From: Agapetus fuscipes
Lineage: Eukaryota; Arthropoda; Insecta; Trichoptera; Glossosomatidae
Assembly: GCA_951799405.1 (NCBI GenBank)
Contig: OX637338.1
Coordinates: 1,054,001 to 1,118,000 of the forward strand
Direction of reading: 5' to 3'
DNA length: 64,000 nucleotides
In this document: positions 1 to 14,100 of the stretch, one piece after another
Layout of the letters: each line of letters starts with the position of its first letter
Position numbering within the stretch: the first letter of the stretch is position 1
Notes under the pieces: model-generated
Database searches by the model: none
Told to the model about the DNA's origin: nothing
What the model saw: the letters and a program-made list of their open reading frames with translations, nothing else
Position numbers and translations under genes: made by a program

Positions 1-68
1 AACATGAATTATACCTTGTGTGTGGTATGGGGAAAATGTAGGTCCTCACGTAACACGTTCGCATGAGA

Positions 69-300
69 ATGACCCATCTATACTTTGAATTGGTTCACTT
101 TGATCGATATCACCCGTAATTCAGAAAAAGGCAATAGAAGTTGCAGAGTTCATGTTCATTTGAAAGCTTCTTTTGTATGTACGTTTGCTTGTGGGATTTT
201 ATAATAATTTTAAGGTGAAATGTATTTTTACTTTGTGTGATGACTGATTCGTAGTCTGGTGGTTACACTTTGGACTCGTATTTAAAAAAAAAAGACTTGA
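69..300 (+). repeat. Degenerate Rep-L copy and SINE-B fragment at the left edge
   Basis: TTGGTTCACTTTG, GTTCATGTTCATTTGAAAG and TTTGCTTGTGGGA are Rep-L words (69-225). GTAGTCTGGTGGTTACACTT at 252-272 is a SINE-B A-box region. Confidence 0.5.
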
Positions 301-349
301 ATAAAGCTATTCAGTTTTAAATTTAATATATTGTTTCATCTGAGCGCAT

Positions 350-505
350 ACAAAGTGAGCGTAAAAGAAGAAAATGCATGAAAAAGGTGATGGATATGAA
401 TGAATTGAAAGAGGTATGTCAGGATAGGAAAAAATGGAGGCAGCTTTGCAGAGGCTCTGGCCACCCCTAGCGGAACGGCGACAGAGTTACAGTTACAGTA
501 TCTAA
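350..505 (+). repeat. LINE-A 3' end
   Basis: The + strand encodes KCMKKVMDMNELKEVCQDRK, KWRQLCRGSGHP and stop, then CGGAACGGCGACAGAGTTAC and an (ACAGTT)n tail. Same family as 7528-7978, 12025-12250 and 61543-61690. Confidence 0.7.
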
Positions 506-542
506 AATTCTACATGGTGCCTTAAACATCATTAAACTGTTA

Positions 543-806
543 CTCTAATCTAATCTAATCTAATCTAAGCTGCAAAGATATATATCATTTAATATTTATA
601 TTAAATGCATTCCCACAAGCAGATATGTATAATTTCGCGCTAACACATGCCGCATGTGGACCTACAATATAAAAACCCAATCTCAAATGAACATAAGCCT
701 TGCAACTCTTGCCGTCCTTCCCTGAAACAGGGGTGACATTGGCAAAGTGAACCAATTTTTTACAGTATGGGTGGTCAGCCGCATAACAACCTATAAGTCA
801 AGGAAC
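543..806 (-). repeat. Rep-L unit
   Basis: Reads (on -) TTCCTTGACTTATAGGTTG ... GGTTTTTATATTGTAGG ... (TTAGA)n tail. Full-length, about 260 bp. Confidence 0.75.
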
Positions 807-1479
807 TCTATTCCTATTATTTTAAAAGTAATTGAAACCTTAATATACTTTTTTTGTAAACTTGTTCTTTTGCCAACTACTTAATCCATATTTTTATACG
901 TTCTCTTTGCATCTTGATTCTATTTTTTTTTTAAATTATGAGTAATTTTTAATACACTCATTATAGTATTTCCTATCATTCATCTTGCGTTTTCCATTTC
1001 CCCAACACACACTTAATTGATTTCCTAATGAATTTTACTTCACACTATTTGCAATAAATCACTAATTTTTCACGGATTGCTAAGTCTGACATTTGATTTC
1101 ATTATCAATGTTGTTTATTATGTCTATAGCAGCCGTATGAATTTGTTTGATATATGTAATTAATGTACTATAAATAATCGGTAACGTTTGCAATTTCCCT
1201 ACTTTCACTCGCTGCACATCTGCCCCGCATTATATTGTGTTCACATCAGTAGTGTGTGATAGTAATAATTATTATAGCTTCAACTTCGTGCATTTACTTT
1301 GTTTATCATTCATGAGATCTTCCATTGTATTTTCTGTTAGCAATTTGCATGCTAACATTTTTGTTTAAATTGTATAAAATAGTTAGCCATATATTTTGTT
1401 ACACACAGCCTGATGTAGACTGAAAGTATGTGAAGTGAAATGTTAGAGAACTCAGTGCCTGACCGGAATTAACGGATTC
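807..1479. other. AT-rich non-coding stretch
   Basis: No coding sequence or recognised repeat seen. If the missing RB1CC1 exon lay in the window it would be here, but I find no ubiquitin-like N-terminus. Confidence 0.5.
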
Positions 1480-1870
1480 TGCTGTAACTGTAACTCTGTC
1501 GCCATTCCGCTAGGGGTAGCCAGAGCAATAGACTCAAAATATTTTAAATTTGGGGAATATATGTTTTGTCACCTGGCCGGACTAAATGCAGTACAGAGCG
1601 TCATAATTCCAATACAATAGTATGTAGGTAGTTTAAAAAGGCACTAAAGTGTGCCATACTGGATTTAGCATTGCCGCCAACTGTATGAAACCCTCCAACC
1701 ACTGAGGTGCCTACTTTTGTCTTCACTTGATCGGTCTATCGTGTCGGGAATCTTCCTCTCTTCCCCTCCCAAACCACCAATTATAACCATTAGTTCAAGG
1801 CTATCGTCATTGCCACGGACAACATGTCTGAAGAATACGGTGTGTACAGGGAACCTCCGATTTAGCATTT
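1480..1870 (-). repeat. LINE remnants
   Basis: 1480-1530 is a LINE-A tail (CTGTAACTGTAACTCTGTCG). 1670-1860 on - reads HTVFFRHVVRGNDDSLELM and VIIGGLGGEERK, a degraded LINE RT C-terminus also found at 61200-61440. It ends about 40 nt before RB1CC1 exon a. Confidence 0.6.
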
Positions 1871-1906
1871 TATGACGTGGAAGCTACATGTGCTTTGCAT
1901 TTTCAG

Positions 1907-2115
1907 TGTGGTTTCGCTGAAGAGGATCATCGAGATGAGGTGCCAGATCCCGGCGCACTCGCAGGTGCTGCTGGTGAGCGGGGGTGAGGTGCTGCGGCCG
2001 GAGGCGCGGGTGTGCTCCTACAGCGCCGGCACCGACACCAACCCCATCTACATGTTCAGCAAGACCATCATCGAGTCCAACGACCCGCCGCGCTCCGGCT
2101 TTGATTTTGGATCCG
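1907..2115 (+). CDS. RB1CC1: RB1CC1 exon a: second half of ubiquitin-like domain
   Basis: The acceptor TTTTCAG precedes 1907 and the donor GTGAGC follows 2115. It encodes about 69 residues, including HSQVLLVSGGE and the near-invariant YSAGTDTNPIY. The first base is the third position of a codon, so an upstream coding exon must exist. GC-rich against AT-rich flanks. Confidence 0.92.
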
Positions 2116-5100
2116 GTGAGCTTCTTATCTTAATCTTTGACACGTTGACGTCATCTTTATCTGTAATTGATTGTAATGCTGTGTACGTTATGTGTGTTTA
2201 AAGATTTCAAATATATTTACAATGTATAAAATTTTCCAATCAAGGTCCGGTTTGATAGCTCAATAGTTGTGTGACTGATTCCTTAGTAAGTGGCTAGGGT
2301 TTGAATTCCCCTGTTGCTGAAAATATTTATCCGAAGAATTTGATGTTTTGTTTCTATCCAGGTTTTAGTATCACCTTAGCTAGAAATATGTGTGGCTGCT
2401 CATTTCTCTCGAGTGATCCACATCAAAGACTGGTCACCAACCGCCTTATTTATAAAAAGGTTTTAATTTTTAAACCAGTATAAGGTCGGTTTTCCCATTC
2501 TAATAAGTTGGTTTAACTCCGGTTTTGGGTTCAACCAATCTAATGAATAAGGCCGAAAAGGTCCTCAAATCTTATAAGCAATAGCCTTGTTGAGAATTGG
2601 CGCTTTGCACATCGGATGTTGAGGTGTGAGTTCCTTGACTTATAGGTTGGTATGTGGCTGACCACCCATGCTGTAGAAAATGGTTCACTTTGCCAATGTC
2701 GCCTCTGTTTCAGGGAAGGTGGGCAAAAGTTGCAGGGTGTATGTTCATTATAGATTTGGGTTTTTGTGTTGTAGGTTGACATGCAGCATGTGCAAGTTTG
2801 AAATTATATGTGTCATATAATGTGAATCCCCATTGTTACATATCTTTGCAACTTAGATTAGATTAAGTATGTGATACACATAAAAACAGCGCTCGCCAAA
2901 TAAATAATCTTAATATTTACTTATTTATTTATTAGGTACACTATTTATTTACACTTGAGTATAAGATCAATATAAAATTAGGGTAATTTCACATATTTCA
3001 TAAAATGATAGACTTTTTAAATTTGAAAAAAAAACAGGAGATTTTTTATTTAGGCGGATGTGACGTCACTGGACCTCCGGATAGCATGTATTTCATAGAA
3101 CCGCTCCGAGGCCCCAGGTAGCCTGGGGGATCCAGCGACATCACGGATTGGCTAGCCGACCGCGCTGCGTTTTAGCGGGACTCAAATTCTCGGCATTTTA
3201 TTTTAGAAAATTATCAATGAAATCTTTATTTTTACTGCTAAAAAAATATGTGGTTGTGATCCTTGAAATGTACTCTACACAAACATTTTCAACCGTTTTC
3301 CCCGCCACTGCAATTACCCTATTGGGTGATGGGTTTAATCCCTGCAAGATGAATCTTGTCGCATGTATTGTGTTTATAAGCAAGACGGTATTTTCTCCAG
3401 TTGACCTTTGCCTTCACTATCTCCACGATGTAACATTGCGATGCTTCGTGATGGACCAGATTTAACCTTACAAGTATAATGCCTGTATTTAGGGCGGTGG
3501 GCGGATCTGAATGAACTAATTAAGAAATGCAAGCTATAAGAACATGTTGACAATGCAACTAAGCTACATATATAGTTTAACCTCTCTTTGCGTGGACATA
3601 TGGCCAAGGGGGCTGGTACTCATTTCTTGTAAAGGCTGAGTAAACCTTGCCAGTATTTTAGGTAAATTTCAGTTTTGATATAAACACCAAAAAGGAAATC
3701 ATTTCTGACACCCTCGTTGGGATTTTGAACCCGAGCTCTCGGCATAGAATGCGAGCACTCTACCGACTGAGCTAACAATAGGACAATCTTTTTAAAACTT
3801 TATTTGTTAATTTATTTTATTTTAAAAGAAAGCAATCTATAAGAATCCGAGTTGCAAAGATATATCAACATTTAAAATTCATATTAAATGCATGCCCACA
3901 AACAGACACTTGTTAATTTGTGCTTACAAATGCTGCATGTGTATTGACAAATTAAAAAACCTATTGTAACCTCACAAATGATCATGGAAATGAGCAACAG
4001 GGATGACATTGGCAAAGTGAACCATTTTTTACAATATGGGTGGTCCGTCTCATACCAACCTATAAGTCAAAGAAATTACAATTAAAATATATCACATTGA
4101 CCTCATTTCTCTCATTATTGAACTCATATTTAATTTTCCTAGAATGGAAAATGTCGGCTAAATATACACTTGCTAAAGAGGGTATTAAACTCGGAAGCAT
4201 AAAAGTGAAGAGTTGGGAGAGTGCCAGATGATTCTGGAAAACCCAAATATTTACAAAATAATCAAGTATCGTCGGCAAGCAAGCAGCGGCAGTGTGTCAA
4301 AAGCATCCAATAAAAACCATGTTTCATTATGATCTAAATCTAAGCTGCATATCATTTAAGATTCATATTAAATGTATTCTCACAAGCAGACATGTATAAG
4401 TTCATGTTAACATGTCGCATGTGGACCTACAACATAAAAACCCGAATCTCAAATGGATATACACCCTGCAACTCCTGCCAACCTTTCCTGAAACAGGGGT
4501 GACATTGGCAAGGTGAACCATTTTATACAGCATGGGTGGTCAGCTGTTTGCTCTCGAGAATTAACAAGCTCTGACTCTTGACACTTGACACAGTTTTATT
4601 GCCACCAGGTGAGAGGTAAGAATAGACAGGGTTAACAATTGGTTGCAGGAATAAGGAATTTACTATGTTACAGCCCAAATACAGCTTTTGTCTCCTAAAT
4701 ACTGCACCTCCTACTCTTCCTGTCCCCTGCAACTGTCCTCAAACTTGCCACCTGGAGAAGTCTGGGCATCCCCACAAGTCTCTTTCCAAATTGAGCATCC
4801 AATCTCACCTGGAATCTGCAAACATTTCTGTTGGTATATATTCTTGAATGCACGTATGCTTCCAGCAGACGTGGATTACACGGATCAAGTGGAGACCTGC
4901 CTGTCCATGAGTGCGAGCTACAGCACGGTGGTGGCGTGCTCGCAGCTGGCGCAGAGCTTCAAGGACCTGGCCGCCAAACACACACATGCCTGCGACAACT
5001 TGGTGCACGATCAGCATCTGCAGCAGCAGGTGAGCCCCGACTCTAATCATGCACAACTTCTCCCAAAACAGAATGGGTGTCTTCCAAGCCTCGTTGTCAT

Positions 5101-8100
5101 AGCACTAACTAGCCATCAGTTTTTTTTTATGGATTTGAGAAGAGGAATTCAATTCACCAATCTTTTTTTCCTGGCCAGAAACAGGTAATAACATTATCAA
5201 TTAACTCTTCAACTGCGGGTGGCACGCATAGGCGTCAAGTGAAAACTTGCTTACAGTGCGGCTGTCATTCATAGACGTCATCCAACTTTGAGCTTATCCC
5301 TGACATCTGTGTTCAAGAATTGAAAAGACTTCAAGTGGAAATATGTGCTTAATCTTTGTGATTTTTGTTCTTGAATAACTAATACACGTGACTGTTCACA
5401 TAGTTTGAAGTGTCGTCAATCAATTAAGGTAGGAAATCAATAAATGTTGTAAAAAATGTGCTAGTAAAAGTATTCCATACTGGGGGTATTCAATAATATA
5501 ATAACCCAATGAGATCTTTTAAACCATAATAATAATTACCCAATGACATCTTTTGAACCAGGCATGAAGTTGTTGTCGATAGATAGTCGGTGTTATAGTC
5601 GCGGGGATCAAGACAGGTTATTTGGAACCGGATAACGCTGGTTCGAATCCCGCGACGATAACTTCGACCCTGGTTCAACAGATGCCGTTGCATGCACACA
5701 AGCTTCTGCTTTCGCATGAAGACAACTGGCCAGGTAAAATAGGTTGGTGGATTGCATTCCTTTCCACAAATCTATTTAAAAAAAAAAAAAAAAAAAAAAC
5801 ATGACACAGGTGGGGTTCGAACCAGCGTTAGTGTCAATAATGCAAATTCGAGCGCTGACGCCTTATCCCTTCGACCATCCCAGCGACAATTTGTAGTAAC
5901 TCTATTCCATTCCTGATTGTAAACAGCTAAATACCAAGTCTTTTGTTTGCTCTTCCAATTGAGTCTCCGCCAAATGTTGGAAAAAATCCGGGCTGCTAGG
6001 GAGATAGTTATTTTACCAATATTTTGTAATAGGTTGCTAAGGAGCCTAGTCAGTAGTCACCTAGACCTATGACGTCACCCTTTAATCTATAATCTAAGCT
6101 GCAAAGATATATTACAAACATTCCCATAAGCAGACACATGAGTCCTTCTTCCTCTTCGATGGTCCTACAGCTCATATCTCCCCTTGGCCTCCATCAGCCT
6201 TCTCCTCCAACTCCTACTCTCTACCGCTGCGGCTTTCCAGTCTGCCACCTGCAGTAGTTGGTTTGCGTCCTTCCTCACCTCATCCTCCCATCTCAGTCTA
6301 GGTCTGCCGACTCTTCTTTTCCCGTATAAGTCCATTGCGAGAAATTTGTTTTGGTTCAATTTAAGGACCTTGTGGTCGATGAAGTCTGTATATTCCATTG
6401 TTCTCTCATTTTCCCAAATCTGTTGTTCTTGTATTTGGTGCAAAATATTATAAATAATAATTATTATTGTTATTGTCTTGCAGGGCTGGGCGGCTGTTGT
6501 CGCCAACATGGATGATGTCACGCATGACTTCACAGAGAGAGCCAAAGATTTTGAATGCAAGTTTCAGGATCATTTAAAAAATAAAGAAGAATATGCAGAG
6601 ATATTGGATGGGTATGTGGAAACCATTATCCATTACCATTTTGTATAGAACCAGGAACAGATTTTATGAACCGTATAATAAATAATAATAATATTAGGAT
6701 GATTTATTTGGTGAGTGCTGTTTTTGTGTGTATCACACCTCAAGAGCACTCTGCGAGCTTGGTCGTCGCTGTAGAAAGCGCCAATTCTCAAGCAAGACCC
6801 AGTTATTGTAAGGTTGGATGGATCTTTCAGTGACCGGTCTTTGGTAAAGGTTTATGAAATTTTCAACCCAGCGAAGAGCACATTTGGAAATATAAATGGT
6901 ATTTTTTTGTGCTCCGCCGGGATTTGAATCCACAACCTTCCATTTACGAGTCCGAAGTGTAGCCACTGGACTACGGACCGGTCCAAGAAATGCCAACAAC
7001 ACGCGGTGTACCTGAGCGGTGACCCATCCAGGTAGCATCCGCGCCCAATGTTGCTTAACTTTGGTGATCTGATGAGAACCGGTGCTTTCAACATGGTATC
7101 GTCTTTGACAAATACATAAGACTATCATCACAGATCCATAGTTTGGATGCCAGAGACTGATGTAAGATGTATGTTGTTGATTTCAGGTTTGATTCTGATC
7201 TGGAGACCCTGTCCAACATCCCCATCCTGCCCGCCCTGCGCCTGAACGCGGCCTCCAACCCCTTCACCGCATTCGATGAGCTCCACGCCGACATAGAGAG
7301 CGTGGAGCACGAGCTGGAGGAGGACAGCGAGAAAGAGTACTTTGAGGATGAAGTGCAGGATACAATTATCCCCACAGATGCTCAAGGTGAAATAACAATA
7401 ATAATACAAATTGTAGGCTCACATGAGGCATGTGCAAGCGCAAACTTGTACAAGCCTGGTTGTGAGAATGCATGTAATGTGAATCTCCAATGTAACATAT
7501 CTTTGCAATTTAGATTAGATTAGATCTAGAACGACCGAGAGAAGTATGGAGGGATCAGATTAAGGAGATTGTGAAAGAATGAGATTTACAAAGTGAGTGA
7601 ATTCCTTGACTTATAGGTTGGTATGAGGCTGACCACCCATACTGTAAAAAATGGTTCACCTTGCCAATGTCACCCCTGTTTCAGGGAAGGTCGGCAAGAG
7701 TTGCAGGGCTTATGTTTATTTGAGATTGGGTTTTTATATTGTAGGTCCACATGCGGCATGTGAGAGTGCGAAATTATGCGTGTCTGCTTGTGGGAATGCA
7801 TTTAATATGAATCTTAAATGATACATATCTTTGCAACTTAGATTTAGATTTAGCGTAAAATGCATGATAAAGGTGATGGATATGAATGGATTGAAAGAGG
7901 TATGTAAGGATAGGAAGAAATGGAGGCTGCTCTGTGGAGGCTCTGGCCACCCAATGGGCGACAGAGTTACAGTAACAGGTTGTTAAGATATATTAACATT
8001 CAAAACTCATATAAAATGCATGCCCACAAGCAGACACGTGTGCGGTCACGCTTACAAATGGTGCATGTGTACTTACAAACTAAAAACCAAACCTCAAATG

Positions 8101-11100
8101 AACATAAGCCATGCTGCTTTGGCCGAACGTCCCTGAAACAGAGGTGACATTGGCAAATTAAACCATTTGTTAACAGTGTTGGTGGTCAGCCTCACACCAA
8201 CTTTGAGGGAATTTCCTTTCCTTTGTTTTGATAAATTTAAGAAAACGCAATGTTTGGTTATATTAAATACATACTCTGATATTTTACTTTAAATTATTGG
8301 AAGGTTGGATGCCGATCATTGATTTTCTTGTATTTCAATAATTGATCTAAGCATCGGATACAATGGACTCCGGGTTGCTATGGAAAAGGCAAACTAATGT
8401 TTGGTTTTTGTTTGCTCAGGACCCTAGTCAAATAGACCTTTGGCGCTTACACCATTTTAGTGAATTTTAACCTTCCCTGGCCGAAGCGGGGTATATGAGA
8501 TACCCCAAAAAAACGTTTTATTTGATAACTCAATAATTAATCGAGCAATTTAATTGAAACTTTTTGTAATCTTCGTAAACCTACTAAGAAACATTTCTGT
8601 ATTTTTTGTTTTTAAGTATTATTAGCAAAACGTTTTATAGAATTTTACAAATATAAAATAAATATATTTTTGTGAAGAGAAAGGTAAGTTCGTTTTTTTT
8701 TTTTCTGAATAGGTATACTGTTTTTCCTTTGTGATATGTGCCTAACATTTGATTTTTTTCTCTCTCTAGAAAATGGCTAGAAAAAATACCTATGAAGAAA
8801 TAGAAAAATTGCAAGGCGTTAGTGATGACGAAGTTATTGACAGTGACTTAAAATTCGAATTGTGTAATTCGGATGATTCTGAAGTCGAAGATATTATTGA
8901 ATCTGAGTCTGATGAATCTGAGTCTGCATACTGTAAAAAAAATGTTTCAATTATGTCAATGCCACCCCTCCTTCAAGGAAAGGCGGCAAAGTTGCAGAGC
9001 GTATGTTCATTTGCAGTATTTCCTACTGTAGACACATTTGAAATTGTATTTGTATGCGCGAAAATCCTATGCATGTTTACTTTTGTGGGTGTATAAGATG
9101 TGGATTGTAAATTTTAATATATATTTGCATCTTAGATTTAGATTTAGAGTATTTAAATAAATAACAAACCATTCGTTAATTTGTTGCAGATATAAACTAC
9201 GCCCAGATAATAAAAGATGCCTTCGCTTGATATTTCTCAACACTATTGTACATAACTTGAAAAATTGTATTTATGTTTTTTTGATATTAACTTTATTTAT
9301 GTTTTTTTTTTTAATTTCCTATGTTGCATATTTCACTATTACACAATTGAAAATGAAATAAAAATGATTATTTTAAATTCTCTTCCACCGTTTAGGAAAC
9401 ACTGGTTGAGTTTGTCCTATTTGCGTCATTCCGACGGCGTATGCGGAGCGAAACGCACGTCTGGCGGGCTCTCTGCCTTATGATTATTTTGTATGAAAAG
9501 TAGCTGGGGTCCTCCGGTACCCCACTTCGGACCATGTGTAATTTTTAGATACTCAGGGTGGTAAAGGTTAAAGAAGTGATGGGTATGAATGAAAGTAATG
9601 AAGTCTCTAAATGGTTTAGCCGCTTTGACTCTCTATTTAAAGATTTTAAATTATGATTACGGTCATTGGACATTTTATAGAATGAAAAAAAAAACAGATT
9701 TTACTGACCGGACGATTTCACAAGAAGACATAATATCGTCCTTCTGTACAACTGGGGCTATTACGACATCTATGGACGCATCACCGAAGGTTAATAAAAG
9801 TACCTACAACCTTCGGCCTAGATCAAACAACAATAATTCAACAGTTCGTGGTTCTTCTTTGTAGAAGAGACACGCTCCTGAGGACGTCGAATATGACTCC
9901 GACGAAACGTAGAGAAAATCGTTCTTCTCTTTTGCACGGTCACTAAAATCCGTTTTTTTTGTTTTTTCATTCTATAAAATCTCTATTTGATGGTTGTCAG
10001 CCACAGAAAAAGGCACTTATGTTAAAATGCATCTAAAATAAAAATAGTCATTTTGATCTTTGATAGACGAGGCAAAGTACAAGGAGAGAAGAACTTATAA
10101 AAATTATGCATCTTACAACTAACGCTTAATTTCTTGTTGTTTTTTATTTCAGCTACGACAGGCTCCAATGACGGCTCGTCCCGCACTTCAAGTCTTCGCG
10201 CCGGGGGCAGCACGGCGTCTGAAGGAGACGAGGGCATTGAGACCTCCCGGGATGGCCCCGAGGGGCAGCCGCCTCGTATCCTGGTGAGAGGGAAGTCCAG
10301 GCAGAGCAACCGGGAGGCCCTGACGCTGCTGCACTGGATTGCTGCCAAGGAGAACCAGGAGTCACTCAAACACATCGCCGAGTTCTGCAAGACGGCCTTT
10401 AGATCGGTAAATATCTATATTTTTTTTCACTAAAAGGTTATCTAATGCGTGCATTTGATTTAGACTTGATTTCTGTGCCTAATCTTGTGCTTAAACACAA
10501 GAGGTAACACAGCATTATACTCCCAATGACTTAGTTCAAAAACATCAATTGCCATCTCCCCACATTTCTGCGGGCTTTCTTACAAGTGTCATAGACCTCC
10601 AGAGGCTCTAAAACCTGGGGAGCCTGCCACATAGGATTCCTGAATACAAAGTACAAAAATATAATGGAACTGTCCGGTCGATAGCTCAGTTTGTAGAATG
10701 CTTGCATTCCATGCCGAGAGCTCGGGTTCGAATCCCACCGAGGGTGTCAGAAATGATTTCCCGTTTCCGTGTTTACTTCAAACCCAAAATAAAGTATCGG
10801 CAAGGCTTACTCAGCCTTCACAAGAAATGAGCACCAGCCCCCTCGGTAGCTGGGAATCCCCTACTGAAGTGGTTGGCGTAAGGCCGGCCCCCTTACATGT
10901 AAAAATAGATAGATTCCACTCGCCACATGCGAAACCCTTCGGGGATAACGCGGCAAGAAGTTACACTATATGTGTAGCTTAGTTGCGTCCAAAAAAGGCT
11001 CTCTTCGGGAATCTCCAGCCCCAATAGACCACGGCTACAGATCCCGGAAAGCAGATCTCCAGTAATTTCTTATACATTTTTATTGTCGCAAAGGACACAT

Positions 11101-14100
11101 TCCGGAATGTATTTGCCTCTATCCAGTGCATGCTCCTGATTTCAAGGTCACCTTCAGAAGAAACAGCAATGTTTTCTAGCTGCAGATAACTTGTACAGAG
11201 TAGTACTTATTTTTTTTTCTTGAAGACGGAGACGCTTCCGATGATAATATTGAAATTGATTTGGCCGTTAAGTGAGCACATTAAGATTAAACCAAAGTGT
11301 CAAGAGGTCCCCCGAGGCGTTGCACTGCGTGCCTCATTATAAACTCTGAATAATGATTCAACATTAACAATTCAACTAAATGTGTGTAATTGATTCGATG
11401 CTTGTAAACAATCGCGGCTTGTTGCTGCCGCTAAGCCGTGATTAGTTCTATAAATAACATATCAAAGAAATATTTTCTTTTTCATACTATGATGTGCATT
11501 ACAATGTATCTTTATGTTTACTTAATAATTATGAACTTTTTTCTGAGATTATTAAACTGAGCTATCGACCGGACTTGTGGGTAGGTAAAAAGCCATGCTT
11601 AGGCCCGGTATATTGAAGTATCGTAAAGTTAACTAAAATGCAATTTTAGTTAAATTATCATAATATTTCACTCACCGAATTTCGCCAGTAAATGTTTAGT
11701 TACTTTAACTTACGATTTTCAAGATGGCGTCGTCTTCACTGACAGCAGCTGTTCTTTTTCAATGTAAGGATACATCAAAATTGTTGCAAACTGAACATTT
11801 TTTGTGTCGTTTTCCAGCTTTATGAAGGTTAGGCATTTGATTTTTATAAACAGTTGTTTGTTTCAAAGCTTTTAATTGGCTTTGTAATTATTTCCATGAT
11901 TTGGGGGCGGGGCTTGTCACTTCGGTAATTCTCGGTTTTAGTTAACTCGAACTTGAGTATTTTGAATAATAGTTCAAGTAATAGTTAACTAAAATATTAC
12001 TTAACTTGAATATACCGGGCCTTACTGTAACTGTAACCCGCTAGGGGTGGCCAGAGCCTCTGCAGAGCTGCCTCCATTTCTTCCTATCCTTACATACCTC
12101 TCTCAATTCATTCGTATCCATCACCTTTTTGATGCATTTTCTTCTTTTACGCTCATATTATATATCCCATTCTCTCACAATCTCCTCAATCTGATCACTC
12201 CATACTTTTCTCGGTTATACCTTACCTTTTTTTTCCTTTCACACTTCCTCATTTGCAGACCCAGGTCTCTTTTGCATCTGTGCAGGTTATCTATTGCTCA
12301 TATATTTATTTTTGTGTCTGCTATTTCAGTTTGACGAAGACATGATGACTGGTTTAAGAAAAGACGTTCAGGAGGCTCTCTCCTGCGCGTGCCAGTCCGG
12401 CATGAAGCGGATCAAGGGTCTGGAAGAGCGGCTGTCAGGGCTGGAGCAGCTGATGCTGGAGGCCCGCAGGATTGAGCAGGAACAGAAGGACCTGGCGCAG
12501 GCCTTCCATCAGGTACTGCAACATCTAGTAACTTATTCCAAGAGGTCTAATAATTTGTTTTAACTCTTGGTGGATTCACTTTTTAAACTAAATACTTAAA
12601 TGAACAAAAAAGATGGGAATAAATTGTGGGATATAGCAGCTCAGATGGTAGAGTGCTTGCATTCCATGCTGAGAGCCCGGAATTAAATCCCACGGAGGGT
12701 ATTAGAAATGATTTCCCGTTACGGTGCTTATTTCAAACCCAAAATAAAAATACCCGCTAGGTTTTTTCGACAAAAAGTTACACTATATGTGAAGCTTAGT
12801 TGCGTTAACAGATGCCACCTCAAGATTTTATTACATGACAGATACCTTTAAAATTTTATACCATGCATAGACTTAGTATAATATAAGCAGACAGGAGCTT
12901 TGTGGTGGCCGGGCCGATTGCCTGGAACAATTTGCCTGTCGGTGTTCGCGCGAACCAGCCTACCACCACCTTCAGAAAGGGACTGAAGACACTGCTTTTT
13001 TCCAGAAGCCATGGCGCCCTTGAGATGGTCCTGGACCATTGTATGGCGCCACGGGAAAAAAAACATCGATCATCATCATAATCCTGCTCTTGATATCAAT
13101 GCTCGCTGCTTGCAGTGAAATGGTTAACTTCCAATTTGATCAGGCACCGGTGAATTAGCTTTGCTATATGTTGGTCGTGGCTTCCAGAACCAGCAGAGCG
13201 CGGCCAGCCTGGCGGACGCCTCCGTGCTGCAGGTGCTGTGTGAGTCCCACCGGCGCCAGCTCAAGTGCATGCTGCGCAACCAGCAGCGGCTGCGCGATGT
13301 GCGCGCACGCTGCGCCAAGGCCAAGGAGGAGCTCTCCATCAACCTCTACCACAGGCTCAAGTCAGCACCAGCACCACTATCCTAATAGTCTACAATTATC
13401 AGATTAGAAATTGAAAGGATGAATGAAGACCGACTGACAAAAAGAGTGTATAAAGGGAATGTAATAGGTAAGCGTGGAAGGGGAAGATCTAGGAAACAAT
13501 GGATTGATCAGATAAATGAGATTGCGAATGAATGGAATTTACAGAGTGGAAACAAGAGAAGAGCATGCATGAAAAGAGTGATGAAATTAGATGAGATGAA
13601 AGAAGTATGCAAGGACAGAGTCAAGTGGAGGCACTTGTGTGGAGGTACCGGCCACCCCTAGAGGAATGGCGGCAGGATACAAGACAAGACAAGAATAGGA
13701 AATAATGTGTGAGCTTCCATGTGCAGAGAGGCTTTGTTCGCCGACAGCCTACATGAAGAAGAAAAAAAACAACATAAAATTATATTTTATATTGTATAAT
13801 TGGGTTTTTTTTGTAAAGAAAAGAGTGACAAAATATGTACTTGTTACAAATTTGCAAATAGGTTTTTTTTCTCACCGAGCCAACATCATGCGGCTATGTG
13901 ACCTAGCTCCTTGGCAACCAATAACAAAATATGTTATCACATAATTATCAAGAAGACGACTTACCTTGCGCCTTGTTTACCTTGGAAACATTATATACTG
14001 TGTATTGTATAACAGTTACTTCTTATATAATTACTAATGAGTTATTGAATTCATGTAATAAAGTAGTTTAAATACTAATAATGGTACGTATTTAAATTAA

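Larger units (their letters stand above)
8471..9567 (+). mobile_element. Internally deleted piggyBac-like element with TTAA target duplication
   Basis: TTAA flanks both ends (8467-8470 and 9568-9571). Ends are CCTTCCCTGGCC... and ...GGTGGTAAAGG. Sub-terminal inverted repeats pair CCGAAGCGGGGTA (8481) with TACCCCACTTCGG (near 9519). An ATG at 8773 after a splice-acceptor-like CTCTCTAG opens an acidic frame (DDEVIDSDLKFE, SDDSEVEDIIESESDESES) like piggyBac transposase N-termini. The catalytic part is absent and a Rep-L copy (8926-9148) interrupts it. It lies in an RB1CC1 intron. Confidence 0.8.

Noticed and set aside
1872..2201. A short protein starting MTWKLHVLC as the RB1CC1 start
   Set aside because: The ATG lies upstream of a clear 3' splice site; the residues before the acceptor do not resemble the ubiquitin-like N-terminus, and the exon starts mid-codon.
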